From contig JAFDFT010000001.1 of NCBI GenBank assembly GCA_019309685.1, positions 1 to 62,246 on the forward strand: a stretch of DNA of 62,246 nucleotides, given 5' to 3'. Each line of letters starts with the position of its first letter. The stretch's first letter is position 1. The translations under genes were made by a program, and so were the position numbers. The stretch is from Deltaproteobacteria bacterium (GTDB taxonomy: Bacteria > Desulfobacterota > Desulfobacteria > Desulfobacterales > JAABPS01). A model generated the notes under the pieces. The model was not told where the DNA came from. It did not search any database and saw only the letters and a program-made list of their open reading frames with translations. Shown here piece by piece: positions 1 to 11,400 of this stretch.

Positions 1-1
1 A

Positions 2-763
2 AGGGCGGTCCTGGGACGAAATCACTTCTTGTTAGAAAAAATGTCTCAAATCATGGAAGACGCGAAAATCCCGCATACTTATGTAGGTAAAGAATCAAAG
101 CTGACAAACAGTGAGGATTTCAGGCGCTTCCACGCGTTTTTAAAACTGATCGTTAATCCTTATGATAACTTTGCTTTTTTACTTATCCGGGACATACTTG
201 ATATATCTATTGAAGACCATGCAAAGATCCGTTTTGAAGCAGCTAAAGAGGGCAAGAGTCACTTTCAGGTATGGTCCGCCGGTGGGTGGCAGGACGATTA
301 TTTTAATCAATTTGTCGAATATGATTTCGCTGAAAAGGTAGGGAGCGCTGTTTCTGGTAAATTCGATGCTACTAAAATTGTTAAATTTATCAATGAATCA
401 CCAGCTCTTACAAATAATGATCATCCGGTAGAGTGTATTCGTAAATATTTGGATTGGCTGGCCGTGTATGATCTGCAGGACGAAATAAGAGAAGAAACCA
501 AAGGCTTACAGTTAATGACCATGCACGCATCAAAAGGCCTTGAATTTCCAACTGTTATAATCGCCGGAATGAACCAGGGGATCTTACCGTCAAAACGTGC
601 CACAGATATTGAAGAACTGGAAGCTGAAAGGCGCCTTTTCTTTGTGGCCATCACCAGGGCGGAAGATAAACTTATAATCACCACAAGACCGGAAACAAGC
701 GAGTTTCATGGCAAAGTAAGAGTTGAGCCTGTTTCGATGTTTGTGGGGGAGCTGATGCCATAA
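2..763 (+). CDS. UvrD/PcrA-type superfamily 1 DNA helicase, C-terminal part (continues from the right end of the window)
   Basis: ATP-dependent 3'-5' DNA helicase of the UvrD/Rep family, probably acting in phage replication or recombination. The frame is open from base 2 with no true start. It opens with AVLGRN, matching helicase motif IV, then shows motif V around TMHASKGLEF and motif VI around RLFFVAITRAEDKL. The N-terminal part, with Walker A and B, lies at 61257-62246. Joining the window ends leaves the frame off by one base. Adding a second copy of a 19-base stretch at positions 5-23 would restore a normal motif IV (GRSWDEIAVLGRN). The stop at 761-763 is followed closely by the next gene. 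Family assignment is confident; intactness is not. Confidence 0.88.
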   Translation, partial: RAVLGRNHFLLEKMSQIMEDAKIPHTYVGKESKLTNSEDFRRFHAFLKLIVNPYDNFAFLLIRDILDISIEDHAKIRFEAAKEGKSHFQVWSAGGWQDDYFNQFVEYDFAEKVGSAVSGKFDATKIVKFINESPALTNNDHPVECIRKYLDWLAVYDLQDEIREETKGLQLMTMHASKGLEFPTVIIAGMNQGILPSKRATDIEELEAERRLFFVAITRAEDKLIITTRPETSEFHGKVRVEPVSMFVGELMP

Positions 764-780
764 GGGTTTAAAGGAGGACC

Positions 781-1539
781 ATGAATAAAACAAACATAGA
801 ATATCTTGACTATACCTGGAATCCCCTGGTAATGCGCTGTTCTCCAATTTCTACCGGCTGTGCAAATTGTTGGCATTTGGTCGTGGCGGATCGGTTGGCT
901 GTGAATCCAACAATGTCAAGAAGACGGCAAAACGCATATAAAGGATCTATTCCGTATCTCGCCGAGAAAGAACTAACAGCGCCGGGAAAAAGAAAAAAGC
1001 CGTCCATTGTCGGCGTTCAGTTCATGGGCGATCTGTTCCACCTAACTATCTCTTATAAGCTATTTGAAAAGATTATGTTTGAGATCGGTGAGGCTTATTG
1101 GCACACATTTATTGTTCTTACAAAGCGGCCAAACCGAATGAGGTCATTTATTGAGAGATATTATGGAGCAAAAGGGTTGAGCGAGCCGCTTTCAAACTTA
1201 TGGCTCGGTGTATCCTGCTCAGTCCAGAAAGACGCAATGGATTACATTCCTATACTTGCCAACATTCAAGCTGCTAAAAAATTTGTAAGCTTTGAGCCCC
1301 TGCTTGACAGCATAACCTTTCCTTTCCGGCATGATCTTGATTGGGTTATAGCCGGTTGCGAAAGTGGAAGTGTGCGGCGAAAAACAGTCCTGAGTTGGTT
1401 TCGACACTTAAGAGATCAGTGTGTCGCTTTCGATATACCGTTTTTCTTAAAGCAAAGGGAAGTCAGCGGCAAGGTCGTTAAAATGCCGATATTAGATAGT
1501 AAAGTGTGGGATCAGTGGCCTATTACGAAAGGAATTTAA
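781..1539 (+). CDS. Phage Gp37/Gp68 family protein (DUF5131-like, three-cysteine motif)
   Basis: This 252-residue protein begins with the family signature: an aromatic TWNP segment followed by CSPISTGCANC, a C-x6-C-x2-C cluster near residues 20-30. In this phage/plasmid family the cluster is thought to bind an iron-sulfur centre of the radical-SAM or spore-photoproduct-lyase type; the substrate is unknown. Later family hallmarks are visible: a GDLFH-like segment, LTKRP, LWLGVS, FVSFEPLL and the GCESG turn. A strong AAAGGAGG lies just before the ATG. It follows the UvrD-like helicase in the rightward early block. A TcmP-type partner gene, often found nearby, is not seen here. Confidence 0.85.
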   Translation: MNKTNIEYLDYTWNPLVMRCSPISTGCANCWHLVVADRLAVNPTMSRRRQNAYKGSIPYLAEKELTAPGKRKKPSIVGVQFMGDLFHLTISYKLFEKIMFEIGEAYWHTFIVLTKRPNRMRSFIERYYGAKGLSEPLSNLWLGVSCSVQKDAMDYIPILANIQAAKKFVSFEPLLDSITFPFRHDLDWVIAGCESGSVRRKTVLSWFRHLRDQCVAFDIPFFLKQREVSGKVVKMPILDSKVWDQWPITKGI

Positions 1540-1541
1540 TT

Positions 1542-1913
1542 ATGCCGAAACTCATAACAATCTGTATTCTTTGTATATTTTTTAGCAGCTGCGCAACTTT
1601 TAACCCTGATCCATGGACGAAAGACCAGATCATTATGCAAGGGGTTTTGTCGAGCTTGAATATTGTTGATTGGGGCCAAACCCTCGATATTGCCGATAGG
1701 CCCGATGAATACCGCGAGATCAATCCTATCCTTGGGGATCATCCAGACAGGGGCGACGTAAACATATATTTTGCAAGTACGATGATCTTGAAGGTTTTGG
1801 TAACACACCTGTTGCCTACTGAATATAGAGAATATTGGCTCGGTGGGAATATTGCGCTATCAGGCTATTTTGTGCATCATAACCACCGGATAGGGTTGAG
1901 GGTAAACTTCTAA
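1542..1913 (+). CDS. Putative lipoprotein
   Basis: A 123-residue protein starting MPKLITICILCIFF and a lipobox FSSC, so it should be exported and lipidated at Cys16. The mature part carries a DWGQTLDIA segment, an INPILGDHP segment and a later hydrophobic stretch, which may be a membrane helix. The start at 1542 was preferred over an upstream in-frame start because it follows the previous stop by two bases and has AAAGGA before it. Two tiny membrane-protein genes follow at once. The function is unknown; a role in superinfection exclusion or as an outer-membrane spanin-like component is only a guess. Confidence 0.65.
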   Translation: MPKLITICILCIFFSSCATFNPDPWTKDQIIMQGVLSSLNIVDWGQTLDIADRPDEYREINPILGDHPDRGDVNIYFASTMILKVLVTHLLPTEYREYWLGGNIALSGYFVHHNHRIGLRVNF

Positions 1914-1914
1914 C

Positions 1915-2004
1915 ATGCGCAACCTTTGGGATTTTATAATACTATTGGCTGTGGTGTTCGTGGCTATTCTTTTAGAAAAACTGTTTCTTTTGCTGGGGGT
2001 GTAA
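1915..2004 (+). CDS. Tiny single-pass membrane protein
   Basis: A 29-residue reading frame starting one base after the lipoprotein stop. It is almost entirely one hydrophobic helix (FIILLAVVFVAILL) with charged residues at positions 2 and 21-22. Tight packing between the lipoprotein and the next membrane peptide supports it being a gene. No function can be assigned; it could belong to a second lysis or exclusion cluster. Confidence 0.45.
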   Translation: MRNLWDFIILLAVVFVAILLEKLFLLLGV

Positions 2005-2005
2005 A

Positions 2006-2131
2006 ATGGAAGTATTAAAGGTATATATTATAATGCAAGTCGGCCTTCACATAGCTTTTGTTATCGGTATTACTTGCTATGCAATGTGGATCTCCGTAAT
2101 GGCTCCAATGATCAGGGGGTTATTTCCATGA
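2006..2131 (+). CDS. Small membrane protein
   Basis: A 41-residue frame that starts one base after the preceding stop and whose TGA overlaps the next start (ATGA). Residues 6-34 form one long hydrophobic segment. The chained arrangement of four genes from 1542 to 2472 argues for translational coupling. The function is unknown. Confidence 0.5.
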   Translation: MEVLKVYIIMQVGLHIAFVIGITCYAMWISVMAPMIRGLFP

Positions 2132-2472
2132 GCGTTGAATTAAAGTATCTGCAATCTTTAGAGTTTAGTATGGGTAATGGGCAATGCCCCGAGTGTAATG
2201 GAGCCTCAAAGTCTTGGCATGGCCACCCTTGTTACCCTGGGCCTGAAACTATTGGCCATGAAGCTGATTGCCCTTTAGCAGCGGCCATTCAAAGCTCCGG
2301 CGGGGCCGTAGTTTTTAAGGGACAATTAGAGGCGCTGCCCCTGGGCGACCGATATAAAAAAGGTTCAATGCTCTATGCAATGCGTCATAGTGCGGAGTAT
2401 AAAGCCTGGAAAAAACGAATGAATGACGAATTTGACGATTTGATAATTAAAATCATAACCGAAAAAGATTAA
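2128..2472 (+). CDS. Small cysteine-rich phage protein, probable zinc ribbon
   Basis: A 114-residue protein with CPECNGA near residue 20, then HGHPCYPG and HEADCPLA, giving enough Cys and His for one zinc site. The start at 2128 was chosen over an upstream frame start because it overlaps the previous stop as ATGA. It is the last gene of the rightward block and converges with the giant leftward gene, leaving only seven bases between them; I see no terminator there. The function is unknown; similar short zinc-ribbon proteins are common in phage early regions. Confidence 0.6.
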   Translation: MSVELKYLQSLEFSMGNGQCPECNGASKSWHGHPCYPGPETIGHEADCPLAAAIQSSGGAVVFKGQLEALPLGDRYKKGSMLYAMRHSAEYKAWKKRMNDEFDDLIIKIITEKD

Positions 2473-2479
2473 TAAGCAG

Positions 2480-5400
2480 CTACTCCCATTGTTTTTGAAT
2501 TTCAAGAGCTTTCCAGCGCTGATTTTCAGGAATATTATTAAACCCTGGCTTCATTCTGGATTCAATCATACCTTCAATGTCAATGATCCTGTGAGGCCTA
2601 TTGACTTTTGCGGCCTTTTCGTTCCATTTCGCAATCTCTTGCATAATGGCCTGCGTTGCCTTGTAATCTTCCCGCCTTAGAGCGTTTACAAATCGATCTG
2701 CAAAGGACCGTCTTTTCTCTGAAATAGAAGTTTGCATCTTCTTTGTTGCTCTATAAGAGGCAAATCCCTTTGATACAGATGTGGGCTGCAGGCCAACAAA
2801 ACTCTTTTGGACAAACTCTTTAGTTGTGATCTTCCTGGGGCCGGCTTTCCCCACTGCGTTAATATCCCGGCCACTTCTGGTCCTGTGGCCTATTGTGTAT
2901 AGTTCAAGGCCCCTCATTGCGTTTCTAACAGATAACGGAGTGAACGGCGTTTCAGCCGCCGCCCGGTAATAGTTGCCTGACTTCAAGCTTTTATACATAT
3001 TTATTGAATCTTCATAGGCCGCGTACGGCACACCGATAATGTCATAAACGTTTTTGGGTACTTCAATTGATAGTGATCCGGAAAAATCCGCACCAACTAC
3101 ACCAGGAAGACCGTAAACGATTAAGTCTTTCATCCATTGATCCGGTACCATCTTTCTTGCCATTGTGAGCGCGTCCTCGTCGTCTTCTCCAATTGCCGCG
3201 AAAAGGATATCAGTAAACACCTTAAAAAACGGTAGAGACGTTAAACCGCCCATTAAGAATAGATTTCTAAGACTCCTGGCAAAAGCTTTCTTTCCGCCTC
3301 GCTGGTTAAAAAACAGATGTCTCATTGCTAAAAGATAGTTATGGCTGAAGGATCTGAACGTATAAGCCGCCCTGGCAATCTTCTGAGCATCCCCGCCTCG
3401 CATACCTGTGGGCATATTTGCCTTGCCATAGAGGAAGTGGCTATCATAAACAACCGTTTTTGCAAACGCTACTGCATCATCATGTGACATGCCCTTTTCT
3501 TTCACACCGACACGATAAGCAGCGAGCCCGGTTGACGCCCGGTTGAACTTCTCAGCCACTTGCATGAAGATACCTGACTTATCAATAACCTTTTTGAAAT
3601 GTTTACCTATCCCGACACCTGGCATGTTCCCTTTAAGTTCTCTTAAAAACAGATCCATGGTTGCGCCGGATTCTACCATTTCATGTAAAGCCTGCTGTTC
3701 GTTTTTAGTTATGTGTTTATAATCAACCTCTTTCCCGAACCATGCGTTTTTGGACGTTAAAGCCCTTCTGGTGTCTACCATGGCCTTGCTCAACTTTCTG
3801 TGGGCTCCTTTTGTGTGAAGTCCCAGCATGGGGGCTGCCATTACAACATTTTGTGTAAGGTTGACCATACCCGACTTAATCACAAAGCCAAGATATTTAA
3901 CAAAGAATATCCCTCGAAGGGTATCAACAGCGCGATCCGTTTTATCCTGGTTAGCCAGCATGTCCTTGACGTACTTAGATAAATGCTTGTACCCGGCTGG
4001 GTATTTTTTCGCGTCCACATTAACAAGGATCTCATGGTGCGCCTTTGTTCTTGTAATTTTTGTTTTAAATCCGGCATATCCGGAAAGATAATCAAACAGT
4101 ATCCCGAATATGTCTTCTTTTTCATGGCCAGGGATATTCTTTCTGTGAATTCCATGCTTACCCCAGCCCCTTGCTTTGAAAGTGTCTGCAACGGCTTTTG
4201 ATAGCGCATCTTCCATGTCTGCCGTTAAACGTCTGCGTGCAAGGTCAAGAGCCTCTTTGCGAGTTTTACCCTCTTTATTGTAAAGTCTATCAGCTTCATA
4301 CTGAACCCTGGACGTTGCAAGATCCTTGCCCGCCGATGAGACAACCTGTTGAATTCCCTCAATTGGTATCTGAAAGAAGACTTCATCCGGCAGTTCTTTC
4401 AGCGGTCCAGGATCGCTTATCCTATAGTCAGACACACTACCCTTAAGCTTCCCTTTTGCGACCGCATCTTTTAACCACTGTTCAGCTCTTGCCGACGCTT
4501 TTCTATTAATAGGCAATATCCTGTCTTTGGTTAAGCTGAAATGCTCCCTGAAAACAACAATTTCCTTTTCTTTATTAAATATCTGAATATAACCGCTGCC
4601 GGTCCGCCGGTGCGGAAAATAATTATTAGCTTTGTTAATGTTCGCCCTGTATTCTCTAATCTTTGACGAGTCAAGATCCTCGATTCTCATGGTCCTGTCA
4701 ATATCGACGAACTTTTCGTCAAGCTTTTTCCTGATAGTTATAAAACCCTGTATAACCGCTGGGTTAACCCGGCTTTTTTCAAGGAAAGCTTTAACTTCCC
4801 GATAGTGTTCAGGATCGATTTCAATGTCTTCGCCCTGCTCTGCAGGCTTGTTCCAATCGGTCGGGACCGCCTTCTTTGGCATCCGTCTATCATCCCATTT
4901 CCATATCAAGTCTTGTAGTTCTTTCTTTTGAGCTTTGGACCATTTCCCATATTCGTCCTGTAGTTCCCCCAGGTCCCCTTCATAATCGTTAAACAGCTCG
5001 GTTGATCGCGTCTCTGCTGCTTTTATTTCAACGCCAACCGCATCTTTCATAAACCAAAACTTTTTGCCTGCCCAATAAGGATTATTGAAAGTTCGATCAT
5101 ACCACTTCATATCCTTATCAACAAAACCCTTTCCGAAACGATCCTGGGCGTATTTAAACAAGCCTTTAGATTCCCGGTGTATTTTCTTGTGTGAAGGATC
5201 TTTGAGTTTCTTTAAACCTTTTTTTGCTTCCGGCATGTGCCTATTAAGCAGGTCTTTGATATCCTGGTCCAAGTCTTCTTCGTCGATCATACTGTCAAGA
5301 TCATCTGCCGCCCATGGGGAGCGACCGCCTTTCTCCATGCCGTAGGCTATGTTCTCTTTCATTTTTTCAGGCCCGGCCTGGTCAATCTTGCTTCGCGCTA

Positions 5401-8400
5401 AATCGATTGCCTGTTTTTTGATCGTGCCATTTGCAAGCTGTTGGCCGGTTGTGGCTTCTGTAACCGTCCACTCTTTATCATCCTCAGCTCTTGATATAAA
5501 AGCTTCTATCGGCTCGCCGGTCCAATCATCAGGCACAACGTCAACCTTTTTAGCATTGTCCGGGGCCGTCTCAAATTCTCCTCGAACATTTACATAGTAT
5601 TGTGATGGTTCAGGTCGGGGAGTCTCGACGGGCGTTTCCATTACGGGCGTTTCAGCTTCTTCAATATCGGTTTCTTTTAAGCCTATCGATTTCAACATAT
5701 TGTCTCTATCGACTTGCCGTTCTGTTGCGACTTCCTCCGTGACGTCCTCTCTTACCCTTGAAAGATCGTTTAATTGGTCTTCAATCTCTGACAACTGCTG
5801 TTCCTTGTCAGCTATTTCCTGGCCTTTACCGAACTTCTTATCTGCAAGCGTTTGATGTTCTGCAAGCTCTATTTCAAGCTCCTTAATATAATCCGTTTCC
5901 TTTTGTGGCTCTGCGAGTCTTTGTTCAATACTGTTATTAATAACAGTAGTTAATCCACCAGGTCCCCTTGTGGTTCTTCTAATAATAAGATCGCCCTCAT
6001 GCCTTAACTCAACCATTGTATCGTCAAGCACATCTTCATTAAGAGTGATAGGTGTACCAGGCTTTTTGAGAACCTCGTTAAGATTATACCACACCAGGGG
6101 CTCAAAGGTGACTTTAAGATCTAAGCCGTGGACCTTGGTATTAAAATAAACTTTATCCTGTCCGGCTTTCTGCCTTGCACGATAATCTGAATAGGAAATA
6201 CCCTTGAAGCTCTTTTCAATTTTACCCTTAATGTTATCCCATTCTTTCCGGAATTCCTTTATAAACTCTTTGCTGGTTAATTCCTCGCCTTTATATGTAT
6301 AGGTTTCAAGTTTTCCGGTCGGGAATATCGATTTAATCGTTTTTGCAACACCTTCTGCTCTAACAAGGTTTTCTTTTTGATTCGGGATATCGATCTCTTT
6401 AAGACTTTTTACACTGCGCCTGGCTGAAGATACCGCCCTTTCGTGGCTTGATTTAAGTATCCGTAAGTTTTTAAGATCAATTTCAAGATCATTCTTTGTA
6501 AACAAAAGAGGATTTCCGGAAAAAGCGGCTTGCATTTCTGCATAAGACACCTGTTCTTCGCCTAAAGGTTCGTCAAAGGTCCTGCCGTCTATATCTCCAT
6601 TAAGCATTTGATCGATAAACTTTTGCTTTTTCATCAATCGATCATACATAACAGAATCAAGAGTATTTTTAACACCATAGTTAAATATCTGCACTTCTGC
6701 GTTTTCGTTCTTTTCTCTTACTATCCTGCCGTTTCTTTGCTCAATATCCATTGGCCGCATGGGTGCGTCAAGATGGTGAGCTGCTATAAGCTTATTCTGG
6801 ATATTAACACCAATGCCAAGTTTGGCCGTCGAACCGATAATAAATCTTATCTTGCCGTCCCGGGCTCTTTGGAAAACAGCTTCCCTTTGAACATCGGTTT
6901 TAAGTTCTCCGATAATAGCAATCTCTTTGGCCTTCATTCCCTTTGCAATCAGCTTGTCTCGGATATCGTGATAGGCATTAAAGGTCTTGTCTGAATTTTG
7001 ATAGATATCAAGAAAGGCTATCTGTACGCTGTTATCTTCTGCCGTATCCTCATAGATCTGATAAATGTTTTCAATAGCGGTATTTAACTTGCTGCCAGGA
7101 TCATCTTTATAATGTTGTGGGTCGATCAGGCGTAAATCAACCGCAGCTTTCCGGGCCTGGCCAAAGAGGACAAGAGGAACGTGCCGCTGTCTCATTTTCT
7201 CCCTGCCTGTCAACTGCTCCCAATGTTCCCGGGTATCCCTTAATATTTCAATAAAGCCTGATAGGGCATTTGTACGCTCAACAACAACCATTTCAGGCTT
7301 GCCGGTTTTAATCTTTGGAAGAACAAGCCCAGCATCCTGGGTTAAAACAACATCAGACGCCGTATGGAACATGGTTAATAGTTCAGGACCGTTTACATAC
7401 TTATTGAATCTTTCGACCGATTTAAACGTCCCGGACTCGGTTTCTTCAAGCGCGACTGTGGTATCTCCAAAGTTTGCCGCGAAATCATCAAATAACGTTG
7501 CGTTATATTCTTCAAGCAGATCTGGTCGGATATATCTGATCATGGTCCAAAGCTCTGCGGTTGTGTTGGATATCGGCGTACCTGTGGCTAATATGATGTT
7601 CTTACCGCCGGTTTTCTGCCTGATATAATCGGCTTTTAAAAGTAAGGACGTACTGCGCTGTGCAGATCCCTGGTCAATCCCCTTAACCTGGCCCATTTTG
7701 GTAAAAAACTCTGAGCGTTTGTAATTATGCGCTTCGTCGATTAAAAGAGCATCAACGCCAAGCTGCTCAAATTTTAGGGCATCGTCAACGCGTCTGTTTA
7801 ATAGTTTTTCTAAATGCGCTTGTTTTCGTTTCTTAAGGGCCTTCATCTGCTTAACCGTTAAAGATCCCTTTCCCTCTGCCGCTTCGAATTCGTCAACGGT
7901 CGCTTCTATCTCGTCAAGTTGTTCCTGGACGAAAGCTGCCTCTCTTTCGGCATCGTCTGCAATACCGTCAAAGAATGAATGAGGCAATATAACAGCATCC
8001 CAATCGCCGGTAGCAATTTGAGAAAGTAACTTCTTACGGTTTTTACCCTTCCTCTGTCCGTCGCTGGGAATAAGGACTCGCGCTTGCGGGTAAAGCTTAT
8101 GAAATGATTTAGCATATTGCTTAATTGTGGCGTTTTGAACTACGATCAAGGGCTTTCTTGCGGTACCTATCCGTCGCATTTCCATGGCCAGGGTAACAAA
8201 AGAACCCGTTTTTCCGGTCCCTACACCATGGGAAAATAAGGTTGACTCCTGCAAACCTCTTGCAACTGCCTTCTTTTGTAACCAGCGCAGTTCCCTTTCG
8301 CGAGAAGCGTTCGGAAAATATTTAACGTCGGGTGGATCAAACGTTCTTAAAACATATCCGTTAAATTCCTCATTATATATTTTTGCTAAATCCGGTCCCC

Positions 8401-11400
8401 ACTTTTCGTGGCTTTTCGACCACTTTAAAAACTCCGCCTGAATTTCTTTCTGTTTCTCTGTGGCTGCGAGCGTGGCTTCTGCATTAAGGACTTTCGACAT
8501 TCCGCCTTCTGGATTCTGAACAGAATCATAAACCTTTGTTCTCTTTAGATTTAAAGCATCCTGAACGAGTACATGCCCTTTTACTCTCCCCGTTCCCCAG
8601 GTATTTACATTCTTTGCGTTATCGTGTCGGGATCTCGGCGAAACTTTCCATGCGGAAGTTTCTCTCGTTCGTGCCTGCTGAACTTCGGTATCAACCTCCA
8701 TGGTTGTTGATATGAATTGTTGGATAAGGTCGTTAGGTAGCCATGAGCTCCCCAGCTTGAAATAAATAAATTCTATGTCTAATTCTTCCGGCTGGACAGC
8801 TTTAAGCGCTTTAACGTTATGCTTATATTCTGGTTTTTCGCTCGCCTGCTGCTCAACAAGAATAAGCTTTTTCTTAACATTCCCGGAAAGATAGTTCTCG
8901 GGAGTCTCGATCATACCGTTTTCAGGGTTTAGATATCCAAGCTCCTGATCAATAACATCTTTATAAACAGCTTCTTTAGTCGATCCTGTAAGATCGGCAA
9001 TGAACTGAGTGTTTACTTTACCTTTATAAATTAAAGAAAGCGCTATCGCGTCTTTTACATTATCTGCTGTTTTAGGTTCTCTAAAAGGAAAAATGGTCCG
9101 CTTCGCGAATATGGCAGACTTTGTAAAAGAAACAATATTTACCTTGCGTTCCTGCCCCTTTTTGGCTCCGCTTTTAAATTTAGTGGTATGCTGCTTGACC
9201 GTTTCATCTTCCAGGGCATCAACCACAGGAAAGTCATTATCTATCTTTTGCAAGAAAGAGTTTGCAGGGGCGCCGACGTTTCCGTTCTTAGAAACGAAAG
9301 CATCGTAATCTTTGTTTAATTGTTTCCGTAATTTTGTGATTTCCGCGTCGGTTGCGTCCTCTTGCTGCATCCGGTCGATAATCTTTATAGTCGTGTCTTT
9401 TAATTTTAAATAATCCCTGGCCCTGCTTTCCCGGCCCTTATTATCGATTGCTTTAACCAGCTTACCTTTTGTGTTGTAAATTTTAGGCTCAACAAGGATA
9501 CCGTCCTCAACAACGCGAAACTTGCCGTCTTTTTCAAGCAGTATATTTTCTTTCGTGCCTATATCGGCATATTCCTTTTCGCCTTCTTCCACGATAGAGC
9601 CTTCACCGGCTATATCTTTTGGCAGGGTTTCTATGGCTTTTTTGATTTGCTCGGCAAGATCCCCTTTGTTTGGCAACAGGGTATACGTTTTTTCACCATA
9701 CATGGTCCCTTTTTTCGAGTGCTTCCCCATGACCATTTCAGGATGATCGACAAAATATTCATTTATAGGGACCGTATCTGATGCAGCACGACCGGACTTG
9801 ACTTCCTTTGTGATCCTGAAGTCTTTTCCCAATCCCTGCAATTCGTTGTCTTTTTTCCGAAAAATAAGAATATCGGTAACAACTTCGGTGCCAGCGTCCT
9901 TCTTAAACGCCGTTTCTGGAAGTCTTATTGCACCGATCAAGTCGGCTTTATTTGCAATATACTCTTTAACGTTACCATTTGTTGTTGAATCTAAGGTATA
10001 TCGTGAAGTAATCGCGATAACGAGGCCACCAGGTCGCACAGAATCAATCGAACGCGCAAAGAAGTAGTTGTGTATGCTCCAATCTGAGTAATCAGGATGC
10101 TTCTTGTCGTAGACCGGATATTTACCAAAAGGGAAGTTACTCACAACCAGGTCCGCGGAATTGTCGGGGATCCCCTTTGCATTTTCAAAGCCGGTTATTT
10201 GAATTCGAGCCTGCGGATATAGCTTTTCAAGTATTTTTCCTGTGATTGTATCTAATTCGACACCTACCAGGGCAGAATTATTGCGCATAGCTTCGGGCAT
10301 TAAACCAAAGAAGTGACCGACACCGGCAGCGGGCTCTAAAACAGTCCCGCCTTTAAAGCCGAAATGTTCGGCAATGTCCCAAATAGAATTGATAACCTTG
10401 CGTGATGTGTAATGAGCGTTTAGGGTGGACTCTGCGGCGCTGTCCCATTCTTCCTGAGTCAATAAGCCGTTAAGCCTGGGATGAAGGTGTCTTCCGTACT
10501 TGCTTTTCCATTCCTCGTATTTTTTAAGATCATCCCCATATCTACTGAAATAGTTTTCAGGCTTTTTGATATCGGAAGAATTCTTTAGGAAGTTGTCGTA
10601 TTTGCGGGTAAAAACCTTTTGAGCGAAAGCGCCCCAGCCAACATACTGAGCCAGGGCCTTCTTTTCTTCAACGGTAGGATTACGATTTTCGGATTCGAGC
10701 TGTTTAACAAGTCGAATTGCTTTTATATTGGTCTTGATTTTAGTTACGTCACCGCGCGGAAACATAAGGTCGCCCGCTTCGATAACGTGGTTTTGATCTT
10801 CTTTCTTTGTTAGGCTGTCATCGTCCCTAAGATTTGCAGTTCCAGCTCGTTCGCCAGGCTCCTGGGTGGATTCTGACCGCTTGCCGGGCCGTCCGACGGC
10901 GCCACTATCTTTGCGTACACCACTTCCTCGATCTGGTCTGGTTCCATCTTCCCCTGCAGGCGCAGTATCGATGTCAGTATCGACGACCTCTGCACTATCC
11001 GGAGCAATATCTGTTTGAGCTGGTCCCGGTCTTCCTGAAACAGCTTCCGGGTGTCCTGCGGGTGGTTTTCCAGTAGCCATTGCAGATGGCTTTCCCACTC
11101 CGGGTAGTTCTCCGGATTCTCTATCTCCAATTCCTCCGGGTTCAGGTTCTTCAATTCCTGTAGTGACAGTTCCGACGCCTTCAACACCTTCAACGATAGA
11201 TCCACCTGTGGCCTCCTTTCCCATTTCTTCTTTTATAAATTTCTCAATATACACCTTTCCCTTTAAGGAAAGAGTATCAATCATAATTTTAACAAATTCA
11301 GATCCACTTTTACCCGCTGCGATAGCTGCTTTCAAGGCTTTGTGTAAATGAGGCTTTATCTGTTCCCATTTATCCGGGTTGAATTCTGTAGAAAATTCAC

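Noticed and set aside
10810..11205. Minus-strand 131-codon frame inside the giant gene
   Set aside because: It lies in another frame over the low-complexity linker of the giant protein, without start signals.
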